Below, in pieces: positions 16,941-26,090 of a stretch of DNA of 34,670 nt. The notes under the pieces are model-generated. The model did no database searches. It had not been told where the DNA came from and saw only the letters and a list, made by a program, of their open reading frames with translations. Location: positions 1 through 34,670 of the forward strand of contig CALMJT010000134.1 in the NCBI GenBank assembly GCA_937864365.1, written 5' to 3'. Numbering within the stretch: position 1 is the first letter of the stretch; every line of letters begins with the position of its first letter. The DNA comes from an uncultured Alteromonadales bacterium (GTDB taxonomy: Bacteria; Pseudomonadota; Gammaproteobacteria; Pseudomonadales; Cellvibrionaceae). The position numbers were made by a program, and so were the translations under genes.

Positions 16941-17417
16941 TTAGCGCAGCTGAACGACGGTTAAGTTACTGCCTTTTTGAGTAAATTCGACCTGTTTAAG
17001 GGCAGACATTCCAAGTAAGACTTCTTTACCGTCCATGGCAGGATTGACGATGGCGTCAATATTGGTGAGTTTGATGGGACCGAATTCAATTTGGTCTAGC
17101 TCGGTTAAATAACCGGTAGCGATGCCGTTGGCGGTTTCCATTCGGGTTTCTCCCAAATTTTCCACATCTAAAACACTGGCCAGTTCGTCAGAGATCACCA
17201 CATGGGTGGCGCCCGTATCTAACAAAAACCTTACGGGTACTTGGTCTATTTTCCCAGAAGTAGAGTACTGGCCACTGAAGCCATTAATGGTAATGCTATT
17301 TTCAGAGCGATTACTCGCATAAAGCAAAATGAATATAACGGCCAATATGGCAAGCCAAAGACCCCACATCATAAATTTGCCAAAACGTTGAGTTGCATCT
17401 TCTATCGGTTGATTCAT
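16941..17417 (-). CDS. Membrane-anchored retropepsin-like aspartyl protease (TIGR02281 type)
   Basis: 158 residues. An N-terminal membrane helix at about residues 15-34 is followed by a single retropepsin-like domain. FLLDTGATHVVIS carries the catalytic Asp67 in DTGAT, ANGIATGYLTELDQIEFG is the middle of the fold, and VLLGMSALKQVEF is the second family block. Such proteins work as dimers, each giving one Asp. The helix suggests a periplasmic domain. Substrates of this bacterial group are unknown. It stands alone, with a repeat-derived hairpin just downstream. Confidence 0.85.
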   Translation of the reverse strand: MNQPIEDATQRFGKFMMWGLWLAILAVIFILLYASNRSENSITINGFSGQYSTSGKIDQVPVRFLLDTGATHVVISDELASVLDVENLGETRMETANGIATGYLTELDQIEFGPIKLTNIDAIVNPAMDGKEVLLGMSALKQVEFTQKGSNLTVVQLR

Positions 17418-18436
17418 TGGTTTGTCTTAGTAGGCTTGTGATCGATTTGTCTGAAAATTAATCGGTACTGATTTTGAAAATATAAGTGAGATCATTGTCG
17501 CATATTCGAGTAACCAATCTGATTAAAAAGTAGTAAAAACGATTTTTAGGGTGGTTGTCTCGATTCAATCGTTTTGTCTATAACTCTCAAACGTGCCCGC
17601 AGTTGTTAAAAAGTCTCAAAGATAGATTTTAAATATTTAATTTTCAGTCTGACGGGAGAGAATTTGCGAACTCAATTTTTTTCATTAACTTTTTGCTGAT
17701 TTTGTTTCATACGATTGTGATCTTTTCTCTTTAATTTTTGTGAATACGATGTTTCTAGTGACGAAAATGTGAACTCTATTGGATTGCAAGTTAAGTAGTA
17801 AAAATTGCTTTGATTTTGAGCTGTTAGATGTCAGGGTTATCTTTTTGTTGGGTTTCGATTAATCTTGTCATAAGTCCAAATGTATTTAATATTTATGCGC
17901 ATTTTGTAAGAAAATTTTATATACCTGATAGTTTGAATTAACAATATTTTCGAGCGATTTGAACATAAGTTATTGGCTTTCATTATTACCGTAACTGAGC
18001 GTATTTAGCGGTAAATACTGATCGTGTAATAAGCACATGCTGTTTAAATTTTAATGTGTGAAACCTTTCTCGAAGTAAAACATTAGTATTACCAGTCAAG
18101 ACAAATTAGAGGTATAACTGTAAGGGAAGGCAGTTTAGGTCTGTATCGGGATATACGGTCATTTCGATTTATAACTCTCATCATTGAGCGTCATCAAACA
18201 GCTTTATACATTCGAATTTTCATACCTTTATTGCTAAAAATTGTGACGGTGTTTTGAATTGTGGGTGGAACAAAAATTCTTAGAATTGTTCTTAGCTCAG
18301 TCTTTTTGAATCTGCATACTTAATTTATCGTTTTATCTTAGTGAATAATCATGGATCGGTTTACGTGCAATGGTGTTGCGAATTACTGCAAGTTATACGT
18401 ATTCATTAACTGCTTAATGGTAAACGGATAGGGTTT
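17418..18436. other. 1-kb AT-rich non-coding region upstream of the DUF1631 gene
   Basis: Flanked by divergent genes. AT-rich, without a protein-like ORF on either strand and without copies of the dispersed repeat. A 26-codon ORF (18351-18431, four Met/Cys-rich stretches, no ribosome site) ends 5 bp before the DUF1631 start codon and may be chance. The length suggests a long leader or lost genes. Confidence 0.45.
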
Positions 18437-20755
18437 ATGTTGAACAAATCTCAAGGTAATGTCGTAGAGCTTAGGCCCTCCACTAATATGTCCAACAAAC
18501 CACAAAATAAAATGGTTCGTTTGCCGGCTGCCGTTCACCTGTTAAAAGAGAAAACGACCTACTTTCTTCAGTCTTCTATGTTGAGTTTGTTCGACAACGT
18601 TGACGACACTCTTTTTGAACTTGCCGACAAGTCTGATAACAACCAAGATCAGAACTTATACTTCGAATCCATGCGTCAAATGCGTTTGCGTCGCCGCGAC
18701 ATGGAAGGCGAGTTTATTCAACGTATTCATGCGTCTTTCGACCAACTTGCCGATCCTGAAGCAGAAAATCGAGAAAACAGCTGGGAAAAATCTCTTGATA
18801 TCGACAATTTGTCGCTGGTTAATAACGACCAGTTGGAGCAAAACGTCGCTATCGAAGCAATGATCAATAAAGCTGTAGAAAAGTCAGCTACTGCGTTACA
18901 GCATCTAACCTTACGTTTAAACAGTCTTGTGCCAATACAAGTGACTCAACGCACCAACCCAATGGGCCCTAACGAGGTTTGTAATGCGTTCGTTGCCGTT
19001 GCGGAAGGTTTAGAAGCCAATATCAAAATTAAGCTAGTATTGCTTAAGTTGTTTGATCGCCATCTTGTGGCTGAGTTGCCTGGTTTTTATGCGCTAATTA
19101 ATGATGTATTGGTGCAACGTAACGTTCTACCCGAGTTAGGCGAAGGTTCTTCTCGTCCTAAGCAACCAAATTCTCCTCGCGGTTATCAAAAACAAGTTGT
19201 TAGCGATCAATCGCAAGACGCTGTGGCGTCTGAAGACGTGCTACAAACGTTCCGTAATCTCATGTCGAGTGTTCAAGGTGAGTCTTCTTTACCTAGCACC
19301 GATGACGGCGTAGTCGTTCCTCAAAATACTTTGATTCATTTGCTGTCTCAGCTGCAAATTCGCCAGCCAACCAATGCAAGCCGAGCTGTTGAGGTTAATA
19401 ATCTACAGCGAATTATCTCGGCAAATAACCAAGGCGCAATCGGCCAGATTGATCGTGATGTTATCAATCTCATCAATATGCTGTTCGAGTTTATTGTTGA
19501 TGACCGCAACCTTGCTGCCGAAATGAAAGCGTTGTTGAGTCGATTACAGATTCCAATGCTTAAGATTGCCATTGCTGATAAGTCATTCTTTGATCGTGGT
19601 GGTCATCCTGCTAAACGTCTTCTTAACGAGATGGCAACAGCAGCACTTGGCTGGGTACCTAACGCAAAAGGTCGCGATAATCTATTATCCAAAGTTCAAG
19701 AAACTGTTAATAAAATCTGCGATGACCCAAATGTTGGCGCCGATGTTTTTGAGCAAATGCTCACGGATTTTTTATCGTTTGTAGAAAAAGAGAAAAAACA
19801 AGCCGCAATTCTTGAAAAACGCACCCTTGATGCAGAAGCTGGCAAAGCTAAGGCAGAGGCTGCGCGTAAATTGGTTGAAAAAACCATCGGCAGATTGAGC
19901 AACATTGATCAGCTCTCTGAAGCAATGGGAACCTTGGTTCATGAAGCGTGGGCCAATGTGATGTTTTTAATTGCGTTAAAAGATGGCACCGACAGTCCAC
20001 AGTGGGTTTCTGCGCAAAGTACCGTTCGTAATTTGGTTTGGAGCCTAACGGCTACTATTACCTCAGAAAATAAAGTTAAGCTGGTTAAATTATTGCCCGA
20101 GCTGCTAAAACGTCTTCGTGTTGGTCTTGAGAGCATCAGTTACAACGCCTATGACATGGGTAAACTATTCAAGCAACTTGAAGTTGAGCATTTGGCGCAA
20201 TTGAAAGGTTTGCCTAAACCCGTTGAGCCTAAGGTTATTAAGTCTGAAGAAGCTGCCAAACCGGTACACAGTTCTGAGTCTACATTGGCTAAATTAGCAA
20301 AAGCTCGACAAGAAGTTCGTCGTCCTGTTGCTGAAAATGCTTTGCATCACAGTCCAGTTGGCCCAGGTAGTGTGAATACTCCGGTAGTTTCTAAACCCGA
20401 ACCACAGCCTGTTGTTGAAGTCGCGAAAGTTGAAGAGCAACCAGTGGCTGCGCCAACGCCCCGTGGCCCAGAACCTCAGTTTTTGGATCAGGTAGATGGT
20501 TTATCGCAAGGTAGTTGGTTTGAACTTAAAGAAGGTTCAGCACCTATTCGTTGTCGATTGGCTGCCATTCTTCGCCCAATGGGTAAGTATATTTTCGTTA
20601 ACCGCAGTGGTATGAAGGTCGCCGAAAAAGATCGTCCAGAACTTGCGCTATGTTTGCAAAGTGGGTCGATTCGTATGCTCGACAACAGCATGTTGTTCGA
20701 TCGTGCACTTGAGTCTGTGATCAGCAATCTACGTCAAAGCAAAGGTTTGAGCTAA
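18437..20755 (+). CDS. DUF1631-family protein
   Basis: 772 residues. The protein has no signal peptide or membrane segment and is mostly helical. Features in order: an N-terminal region with YFLQSSMLSLFDNVDDTLFELADKS (about 40-65; the hallmark segment of DUF1631) and MRQMRLRRRDME; a central helical region; a Pro/Glu/Val-rich linker (about 595-680); and a C-terminal beta-rich domain, QGSWFELKEGSAPIRCRLAAI, KYIFVNRSGMKVAEK, resembling a PilZ-like barrel. The likely role is cytoplasmic regulation, perhaps linked to cyclic-di-GMP through the C-terminal domain; this is inference. An inverted repeat overlaps its stop codon. The start is the first ATG after GGATAGGG. Confidence 0.88.
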   Translation: MLNKSQGNVVELRPSTNMSNKPQNKMVRLPAAVHLLKEKTTYFLQSSMLSLFDNVDDTLFELADKSDNNQDQNLYFESMRQMRLRRRDMEGEFIQRIHASFDQLADPEAENRENSWEKSLDIDNLSLVNNDQLEQNVAIEAMINKAVEKSATALQHLTLRLNSLVPIQVTQRTNPMGPNEVCNAFVAVAEGLEANIKIKLVLLKLFDRHLVAELPGFYALINDVLVQRNVLPELGEGSSRPKQPNSPRGYQKQVVSDQSQDAVASEDVLQTFRNLMSSVQGESSLPSTDDGVVVPQNTLIHLLSQLQIRQPTNASRAVEVNNLQRIISANNQGAIGQIDRDVINLINMLFEFIVDDRNLAAEMKALLSRLQIPMLKIAIADKSFFDRGGHPAKRLLNEMATAALGWVPNAKGRDNLLSKVQETVNKICDDPNVGADVFEQMLTDFLSFVEKEKKQAAILEKRTLDAEAGKAKAEAARKLVEKTIGRLSNIDQLSEAMGTLVHEAWANVMFLIALKDGTDSPQWVSAQSTVRNLVWSLTATITSENKVKLVKLLPELLKRLRVGLESISYNAYDMGKLFKQLEVEHLAQLKGLPKPVEPKVIKSEEAAKPVHSSESTLAKLAKARQEVRRPVAENALHHSPVGPGSVNTPVVSKPEPQPVVEVAKVEEQPVAAPTPRGPEPQFLDQVDGLSQGSWFELKEGSAPIRCRLAAILRPMGKYIFVNRSGMKVAEKDRPELALCLQSGSIRMLDNSMLFDRALESVISNLRQSKGLS

Positions 20756-20770
20756 TTTAGCTCAAACCTT
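20742..20770 (+). terminator. Inverted repeat overlapping the DUF1631 stop codon
   Basis: AAGGTTTGAGCTAA and TTAGCTCAAACCTT, 14-bp perfect arms with a 1-base centre, so the real loop must open a few pairs. The TAA stop is inside the left arm. No strong T run follows, so it is a terminator candidate only. Confidence 0.5.
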
Positions 20771-20963
20771 ATTCAATTTATCTCCGCTCTATCCAGCACA
20801 TCGCGTTAAATTTCTAACCTTTCACTAAAAACCCAACTGCATCTTCCTCATCTAGTGTTTCCGTCGATGATTTGGTTTGTCATAAGCTGAGCTAATTGCA
20901 AACTCCACAAATTTTCCATGACCGGGTTAGAATAGACCCAGTTGAGAATTTGATGGTGCGTCT

Positions 20964-21521
20964 ATGATTGATCAAAACGGTTGGTTACTACCTTGCGAAG
21001 AGTTTGAATTCCGCAAGGTTCTATCACCCAATTACAACCAGCGTCCTTCAAACGAAGATATAAGCTTGCTGGTTATTCACAACATCAGTTTACCTGCGGG
21101 TAGATTTGGAACTCCGTTTGTGGAGGATCTATTTTTAAATCGGCTAGAAAAGTCCGCAGATCCAAGTTTTGAAGAAATACACACCTTAAAAGTATCCAGT
21201 CATTTGTTTATTCGTCGCGATGGTGAGGTGATTCAATTCGTCTCTTTCTGTAATCGTGCTTGGCATGCTGGAGTTTCGAGCCATTTGGGGCGTGAAAACT
21301 GTAACGATTTTTCCATTGGGATTGAGCTTGAGGGTACCGACACTGAGGCGTATACCAGTATTCAGTATCAGGTGTTATCTATAATTACAAAAAAAATTAT
21401 TTCGGCTTATCCGCAAATTAACGCCGACAATATAGTTGGTCATGAGCATATCGCTGCGGGAAGAAAAACCGATCCGGGCGCATCGTTTGATTGGCCACGT
21501 TTTAAAAATAGTGTGTTTTGA
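20964..21521 (+). CDS. ampD: 1,6-anhydro-N-acetylmuramyl-L-alanine amidase
   Basis: 185 residues, the normal AmpD length, cytosolic, no signal peptide. The amidase_2 domain spans most of the protein. The zinc ligands His39 (LLVIHNISLP), His160 and Asp170 are intact, with Lys168 in GRKTDPG. WHAGVSSHLGRENCNDFSIG is the substrate-site block. AmpD removes the peptide from anhydro-muropeptides returning from the wall, lowering the AmpR inducer for beta-lactamase. It is followed 70 bp later by ampE on the same strand, the classical pair. No ampC or ampR is in the window. Confidence 0.95.
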   Translation: MIDQNGWLLPCEEFEFRKVLSPNYNQRPSNEDISLLVIHNISLPAGRFGTPFVEDLFLNRLEKSADPSFEEIHTLKVSSHLFIRRDGEVIQFVSFCNRAWHAGVSSHLGRENCNDFSIGIELEGTDTEAYTSIQYQVLSIITKKIISAYPQINADNIVGHEHIAAGRKTDPGASFDWPRFKNSVF

Positions 21522-21591
21522 AAGTAGTATGTTTTGAGAGTTTTTACCCGTTAATGCAGTTGATGCGTAATATCGCCATACAGAGGCTGGA

Positions 21592-22443
21592 ATGACTTTA
21601 ATTGTTTTATTGATCGCGTTGGGTATTTTACAGTTTGTCGATATTGGAAAATATATCCACAAAGACGACTGGTTTCATCGTTGGATAGACGCCGTGAAGA
21701 GAAAAAATACGGTAAAACCCAATGATCTGACCGCTCTTGCGTTATCGATTTTTATTCCGTCTCTTTTATTGTTAATTGTGGTGATTGTTTTCAAGAAATT
21801 ATCCATATTACTGTTGATAGCGCTGTCAGTATTAGTCTTAGTATACAGTTTTGGTCGTGGTGAATTTAACAGCGTCGCCAAAAAATACTTAGTAGCTTGG
21901 CGCTCTAATGATTGGTCGTTAGCATGCACCTATGCCAAGCGTTTAGATATTAACTGTGGCGAAGTTGAAGCCAATGATTGGTCGGAGATGAATCACCGGG
22001 TGACCAGCGTTTTGGCGTATCGAGGTTTCGAGCGATTGTTTTGCGTCATTTTTTGGTTTCTCTGGACCGGTATTGTCGGCGCATTTATTTATCGTTTAAT
22101 GACATTGTATCGTGATTACTGCGACGATACCGAAGAATACGAAACACTGAAAAAAGCAATTTGGTTTGTTGAGTGGATTCCGGTTCGCGTATTCGGAATT
22201 ACACTGGCCCTAACCGGCAACTTCTCCAGTTGCTTTGCTCGGTGGAAGCATCATTTTTGGTGCGGCGACCGAAGCTCGATCTGGATGATTACTTATTACA
22301 TAGAAAGTGCGCTTAATATCACACGTGTTGATATCGACAATCCCCGCTGCGGCGAGGTTGAATTGCAAGAGCTTTCTCAGTTGTACACTCGCACGCTGAT
22401 TTTTTGGGTGTGTTTTATTGCTGTAGTGACTATTTTTATCTAA
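21592..22443 (+). CDS. ampE: AmpE inner-membrane protein
   Basis: 283 residues with about four membrane segments (residues 1-16, 50-85, 143-165, and the C-terminus). Family markers include LVYSFGRGEFNSVAKKYL, VLAYRGFERLFCVIFWFLW, FVEWIPVRVFGITLALTGNF and a C-terminal QLYTRTLIFWVCFIAVV. AmpE is linked to beta-lactamase regulation with AmpD and has been proposed as a sensor, but its biochemical function is unresolved. The ATG at 21592 has AGAGG five bases upstream. A solitary repeat hairpin lies downstream. Confidence 0.93.
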   Translation: MTLIVLLIALGILQFVDIGKYIHKDDWFHRWIDAVKRKNTVKPNDLTALALSIFIPSLLLLIVVIVFKKLSILLLIALSVLVLVYSFGRGEFNSVAKKYLVAWRSNDWSLACTYAKRLDINCGEVEANDWSEMNHRVTSVLAYRGFERLFCVIFWFLWTGIVGAFIYRLMTLYRDYCDDTEEYETLKKAIWFVEWIPVRVFGITLALTGNFSSCFARWKHHFWCGDRSSIWMITYYIESALNITRVDIDNPRCGEVELQELSQLYTRTLIFWVCFIAVVTIFI

Positions 22444-22473
22444 GTTATTTTATCTAAATTGTTCGAATATAAA

Positions 22474-22511
22474 ATTCTGATTAAATTATGGATGTGTTAA
22501 TCAGAGTTTCC
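22474..22511 (+). repeat. Solitary H5 hairpin (R8) between ampE and yajQ
   Basis: TTCTGATTAA and TTAATCAGAG with loop ATTATGGATGTG, close to the H5 loop in R3. No other module is next to it. It sits in the 98-bp gap before yajQ and ends about 30 bp before the start codon. Confidence 0.6.
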
Positions 22512-22541
22512 AATATTAATTAAGAAAAGTTGGACATTGTC

Positions 22542-23024
22542 ATGCCTTCATTTGATGTGGTTTCAGAGGTCGATAAACAAGATTTAACCAATACGGTTGA
22601 CCAATGTAATCGTTTAATTAAAAACCGATTTGATTTCAAAGGCGTTGATGCAGATTTCGAACGCAGTGAATACGTGGTTACCTTGCGTGCCGACGCTGAA
22701 TTTCAAATTACACAAATGCTCGATATTTTAAAATCAACCTTACACAAAAACGGAATTGATATTCGTTGTTTGGAAGAGGGCGATTTAAATATGTTGGGCA
22801 AACAAGTTAAGCAGCCTATTACCATTCGCACGGGCTTAGATTCGGATTTGGCCCGTAAAATCGTCAAAATGGTAAAAGACGAAAAAATGAAAGTTCAGGT
22901 ACAAATTCAAGGTGATCAGGTACGTGTGACGGGCAAAAAACGTGATGATCTGCAACAAGTAATTACGTTGTTAAAAGCTTCAAGCATTGATATGCCGCTA
23001 CAGTTTAATAATTTTCGCGATTGA
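22542..23024 (+). CDS. yajQ: YajQ-family nucleotide-binding protein (cyclic-di-GMP effector family)
   Basis: 160 residues from the canonical MPSFDVVSEVD start at 22542. The frame extends 4 codons upstream to a TTG at 22530, but the family begins at the ATG. Two ferredoxin-like repeats: DVDAD-like RFDFKGVDADFE and ITIRTGLDSDLARKIVKMVK followed by KVQVQIQGDQVRVTGKKRDDLQ. Members bind RNA/nucleotides, and in Xanthomonas one acts as a cyclic-di-GMP-responsive transcription co-regulator. Cytosolic. It follows ampE after a repeat hairpin, and transcription with ampDE is possible. Confidence 0.93.
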   Translation: MPSFDVVSEVDKQDLTNTVDQCNRLIKNRFDFKGVDADFERSEYVVTLRADAEFQITQMLDILKSTLHKNGIDIRCLEEGDLNMLGKQVKQPITIRTGLDSDLARKIVKMVKDEKMKVQVQIQGDQVRVTGKKRDDLQQVITLLKASSIDMPLQFNNFRD

Positions 23025-23104
23025 ACATATCAACATAAAGGGTTTTGGGGGATCTTCGTGAGCTTAGCGTTTCCCCTGAAAATATACGTATCTCCTGAAG
23101 ACAA

Positions 23105-23256
23105 GCGTACTCCACCGGTTTCTGTGCCTGATTGCATCGGAGGACAGAAATTGAAAATAGGATTTCCAATTTCATCACAATTTCAATCATTTACAGCTCT
23201 TGAAATTGGCGACACATCCTTGTGTCGTTGGAAACTCTGAATTAATCAGAATTTCT
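23105..23256 (-). repeat. Multi-hairpin repeat, copy R9 (near full)
   Basis: H4 (AGAAATTGAAAAT, AGG, ATTTCCAATTTCA), H3, H2 (GCGACACATCCTTGTGTCG) and H1 are clear. The H5 end is degenerate (only GATTGCATC-GAGG remains). It fills the gap between yajQ and the TauE-like gene, both on the plus strand. Confidence 0.85.
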
Positions 23257-23293
23257 TTAATAATAAATTTGCTGTAAGCAAGGATACCGTCAA

Positions 23294-24058
23294 TTGGATT
23301 GGTTCACTGCGGGTAATTCAGTAACGGAGTTGATCGCTCTTGCACTTATTTTGTTGGCTGGTTTTACTTCGTTTGTAACCGCATCTATGGGTGTCGGTGG
23401 CGGAGTGTTGCTTCTTGCGGTAATGACCACGTTAGTACCGGTTGCCGCACTGATTCCTATTCACGGGTTAGTGCAGTTGGGCTCTAATGCCAATCGTGCG
23501 TTTCTAACGCGTAAGCACATCGATCGCTCGTTGTTGTTGTGGTTTACTACGGGAGCCATTGTCGGCTCTGTGGTTGGCTCCTTTATGGTTATTCAACTTC
23601 CGGTTGTGGTCATCGAATTCACCGTTGGCGGTTTTATTTTGTTTTTGGTTTGGGGCGGTAAACCCAAAGCTCGCGAGTCAACACCGATTGCGCGTTTTCT
23701 GGTGGGTGTTTTTACGACATTTTTAAGCTTGTTTGTGGGTGCGACAGGGCCTTTGGTGGCGGGTTTTATTCAGCGTGCAGGCAGCCCAAAATTGGTGATG
23801 ACAGCAACATTTGCCTCCTGCATGACCTTGCAAAATATACTTAAGGCGACGGTATTTTCAGTAGCTGGATTTGCGTTTTTTCAGTGGTTACCGTTGATTC
23901 TATTGATGATTGCATCTGGATTTGCCGGAACTTGGTTGGGTTTGAAAATGTTGGATAAAATCCCAGAAGCACGTTTTCAGATCATTTTTCGAATTCTTAT
24001 AACGGCCTTAGCGTTACGTTTAATTGTTCAGGCCGTTATATCCCTGGATATGTTTTAA
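23294..24058 (+). CDS. TauE/SafE-family membrane exporter
   Basis: 254 residues with seven to eight membrane segments in two similar halves. The N-terminal block is FVTASMGVGGGVLLLAVM. The second-half block is SLFVGATGPLVAGFIQRAG. Both are typical of the DUF81/TauE/SafE family, which moves sulfite, sulfoacetate or other organic anions; the substrate here is unknown. The start is a TTG at 23294 preceded by AAGGA nine bases upstream. The first in-frame ATG comes about 31 codons later, inside the first conserved block, so the TTG is preferred. It is convergent with the ABC permease gene. Confidence 0.88.
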   Translation: MDWFTAGNSVTELIALALILLAGFTSFVTASMGVGGGVLLLAVMTTLVPVAALIPIHGLVQLGSNANRAFLTRKHIDRSLLLWFTTGAIVGSVVGSFMVIQLPVVVIEFTVGGFILFLVWGGKPKARESTPIARFLVGVFTTFLSLFVGATGPLVAGFIQRAGSPKLVMTATFASCMTLQNILKATVFSVAGFAFFQWLPLILLMIASGFAGTWLGLKMLDKIPEARFQIIFRILITALALRLIVQAVISLDMF

Positions 24059-24066
24059 TCTTTTAT

Positions 24067-24096
24067 GACAGGCTGAGGTTTCTCTAGCAACCTGTC
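24067..24096. terminator. Weak hairpin between convergent genes
   Basis: GACAGG and CCTGTC arms, with inner AGGTT/AACCT pairing possible, lie between the TauE-like and ABC permease genes. No T run. Tentative. Confidence 0.3.
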
Positions 24097-24111
24097 GTAG
24101 TCACTGTAATT

Positions 24112-25110
24112 TTAGCTTTCGCGCCATTTGAATAAACTGGTTGAAATGGTCATGAAAACAATAGTCATAATGCCAAGTATGAGCAAATGATCACTCACAT
24201 CCACTAAGCTTGCACCGTCTAACATAATTGCTCGCGCTGCTTGCACCATGTGAGTTAATGGCAGTAATTCGCTAAATCCAGACATCCATTCCGGTGCGCC
24301 ATCCAGAGAAAACCAAATTTCTGAAAGCAGCATCATGGGAAACGCAAACATATTTAATATACCGTTTGCTAATTCCTCGCTCGCCAAACGGCTGGCAACA
24401 ATTAGGCCCAGTGACAACAGCGATAACATGCCAGTAACACCGACAATAAATAAATCAAAATAACTGCCGAGCATGACAAAATTAAGTACAAAATCCGCAA
24501 CCACAAACACTAATGTGCTGACTAAAATCATAATGATTAAGCGTGATAAAACTTGTGCGGTTAAAAATTCGATAGGGCGAATTGGTGATGCTTGCAGTCT
24601 TTTTAAGACACCATTTTTGCGATAGCGAACAATTACATAACCAATACCAAACAAGCTACTGAACATTAGGTTCATGCTAATAATGCCGGGAATAGCCCAA
24701 TCTACGTAACGAATTTTATCACCGATAATTTCGTCTTTTTGCCAAGTAGTTATGCCTTGATTGGCAAGTAGCTCTTCAACCACCGTCGATTTTTGAGAAT
24801 TTGGATTTGCCCAAAATTCCTGCTTAGCGTTATCTAACAACAGGTCAATTTGATGGTAGCGTACTTTTTGTAATGCCTTGTCTTGATCGTTGTAATAAAC
24901 CAGCTGAATGCTGGGTTGTTGCAACAATTCCCAAGCGGGTGTTTGGTCTCCCAATATACCAACTTTAAATAAAGGCTGATCGCCGCGAGAGAACGCTAAG
25001 GCTACCACAGCAATGATCAGCGGTGGCATAACGAACGACCATATTAGTGAAGCTCGATCGCGGTAATATTCTTTATTGCGAGCCAAAAACAGACTCAGGA
25101 TTCTTTTCAT
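24112..25110 (-). CDS. ABC-2 type export permease
   Basis: 332 residues. One N-terminal membrane helix (about 22-40, WSFVMPPLIIAVVALAF) is followed by a roughly 120-residue extracytoplasmic domain. Then comes a C-terminal five-helix bundle starting YVDWAIPGIISMNLMFSSLF, with the coupling region KRLQASPIRPIEFLTAQ and the family signature GILNMFAFPMMLLSEIWF and LLPLTHMVQAARAIML. It pairs with the ATP-binding protein encoded 50 bp upstream on the same strand to make a DrrAB/YhhJ-type exporter. The substrate is not evident. No accessory HlyD-like gene is present in the window. Confidence 0.88.
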   Translation of the reverse strand: MKRILSLFLARNKEYYRDRASLIWSFVMPPLIIAVVALAFSRGDQPLFKVGILGDQTPAWELLQQPSIQLVYYNDQDKALQKVRYHQIDLLLDNAKQEFWANPNSQKSTVVEELLANQGITTWQKDEIIGDKIRYVDWAIPGIISMNLMFSSLFGIGYVIVRYRKNGVLKRLQASPIRPIEFLTAQVLSRLIIMILVSTLVFVVADFVLNFVMLGSYFDLFIVGVTGMLSLLSLGLIVASRLASEELANGILNMFAFPMMLLSEIWFSLDGAPEWMSGFSELLPLTHMVQAARAIMLDGASLVDVSDHLLILGIMTIVFMTISTSLFKWRES

Positions 25111-25160
25111 TTTTCTACTCGATGTTAGCGCTGCTCAAAGGGTTCACGAATTTAAGGAAA

Positions 25161-26045
25161 TTATTCGCGTAAACTGTGGCCGGTAATTTTCAAAAATAAA
25201 TCGTCGAGTGTGGGGTTGCGAATTTGCAGAGACGATAGGTTAGCGCCGCAATTAATTAATTCTTGCAGTGATTGTTCAAGGTGTTTACTGACAAGAATAA
25301 TTTCGTCAGATTTAGTTTCTACCTGCTCAAACTTTTCGAGATGTTCCGGGCTAAGATCGCCGTCGCGAAGACAAATGTAAGAAATACCAAAATGTTCTTT
25401 AAGCAAATTTTTAGGTGATCCTTGCGCGATAATTTTGCCTTTATCGACGATGACTAATTCGTCACATAACGACTGAGCTTCATCCATATAGTGAGTTGTG
25501 AGCACAATGGTTTTGCCAGATTTTTTTATATCATTAATAAGATGCCAAAAGTTTCTGCGTGACTGTGGATCTAAACCAGTGGTCGGTTCATCCAAAAAAA
25601 TAATTTCTGGGTTATTGATCAGAGCAATTGCCAGTAATACCCGTTGGCGCTGACCGCCAGAAAGCTTGGCCGCCGGTTGATGTAAAAACTCCGATAAATA
25701 ACACCGCTCTACCAGCGTGTTAATGTCTTGAGGATTTTTATAAAAGCCCGCAAACAGCTCAAGTACTTCAATGACAGTCAGAAAATCCATCAAGGCAGTA
25801 GATTGAAATTGAATTCCAGCCTCGTCTTTAAATGCCGGATTTTGGCTGATTCCTTTGTATAAAATCTCGCCGCTGGTAGGTTCGGTAATGCCTTCAATCA
25901 TTTCTATGGTTGTGGTTTTACCTGCGCCGTTAGGGCCGAGTAAACCAAAACAGGTGCCTTGTTTAATGGCAAAAGATACACCATTCACCGCCGAGACCTT
26001 TTTAAAGCGTTTGTGCAGGTCTTTAATTTCCAGAATAGTCGTCAT
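25161..26045 (-). CDS. ABC exporter ATP-binding protein
   Basis: 294 residues. Walker A GPNGAGKTTT (about 35-44), Q-loop near GIQFQSTALMDFLTV, signature LSGGQRQRVLLAIAL, Walker B EIIFLDEPTTGLDP, and an H-switch in VLTTHYMDEAQSL are all present, so the ATPase is intact. The C-terminal extension (SLQELINCGANLSSLQIRNPTLDDLFLKITG) is the DrrA-type domain. It lies 45 bp after the AmpG-like gene and 50 bp before the permease, so ampG, ATPase and permease may share a transcript. Confidence 0.93.
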   Translation of the reverse strand: MTTILEIKDLHKRFKKVSAVNGVSFAIKQGTCFGLLGPNGAGKTTTIEMIEGITEPTSGEILYKGISQNPAFKDEAGIQFQSTALMDFLTVIEVLELFAGFYKNPQDINTLVERCYLSEFLHQPAAKLSGGQRQRVLLAIALINNPEIIFLDEPTTGLDPQSRRNFWHLINDIKKSGKTIVLTTHYMDEAQSLCDELVIVDKGKIIAQGSPKNLLKEHFGISYICLRDGDLSPEHLEKFEQVETKSDEIILVSKHLEQSLQELINCGANLSSLQIRNPTLDDLFLKITGHSLRE

Positions 26046-26090
26046 AAGCGTTCAAAATTATCTTACGAATTAGTTATGTTTGGATGCAGG

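Noticed and set aside
23058-23240. Plus-strand ORFs at 23058-23240 and 33260-33463 whose products share PISSQFQS and LEIGDT segments
   Set aside because: Both peptides are translations of the dispersed hairpin repeat (R9 and R13) read in the same frame. The similarity comes from the DNA repeat; no ribosome site or coding composition supports a protein.
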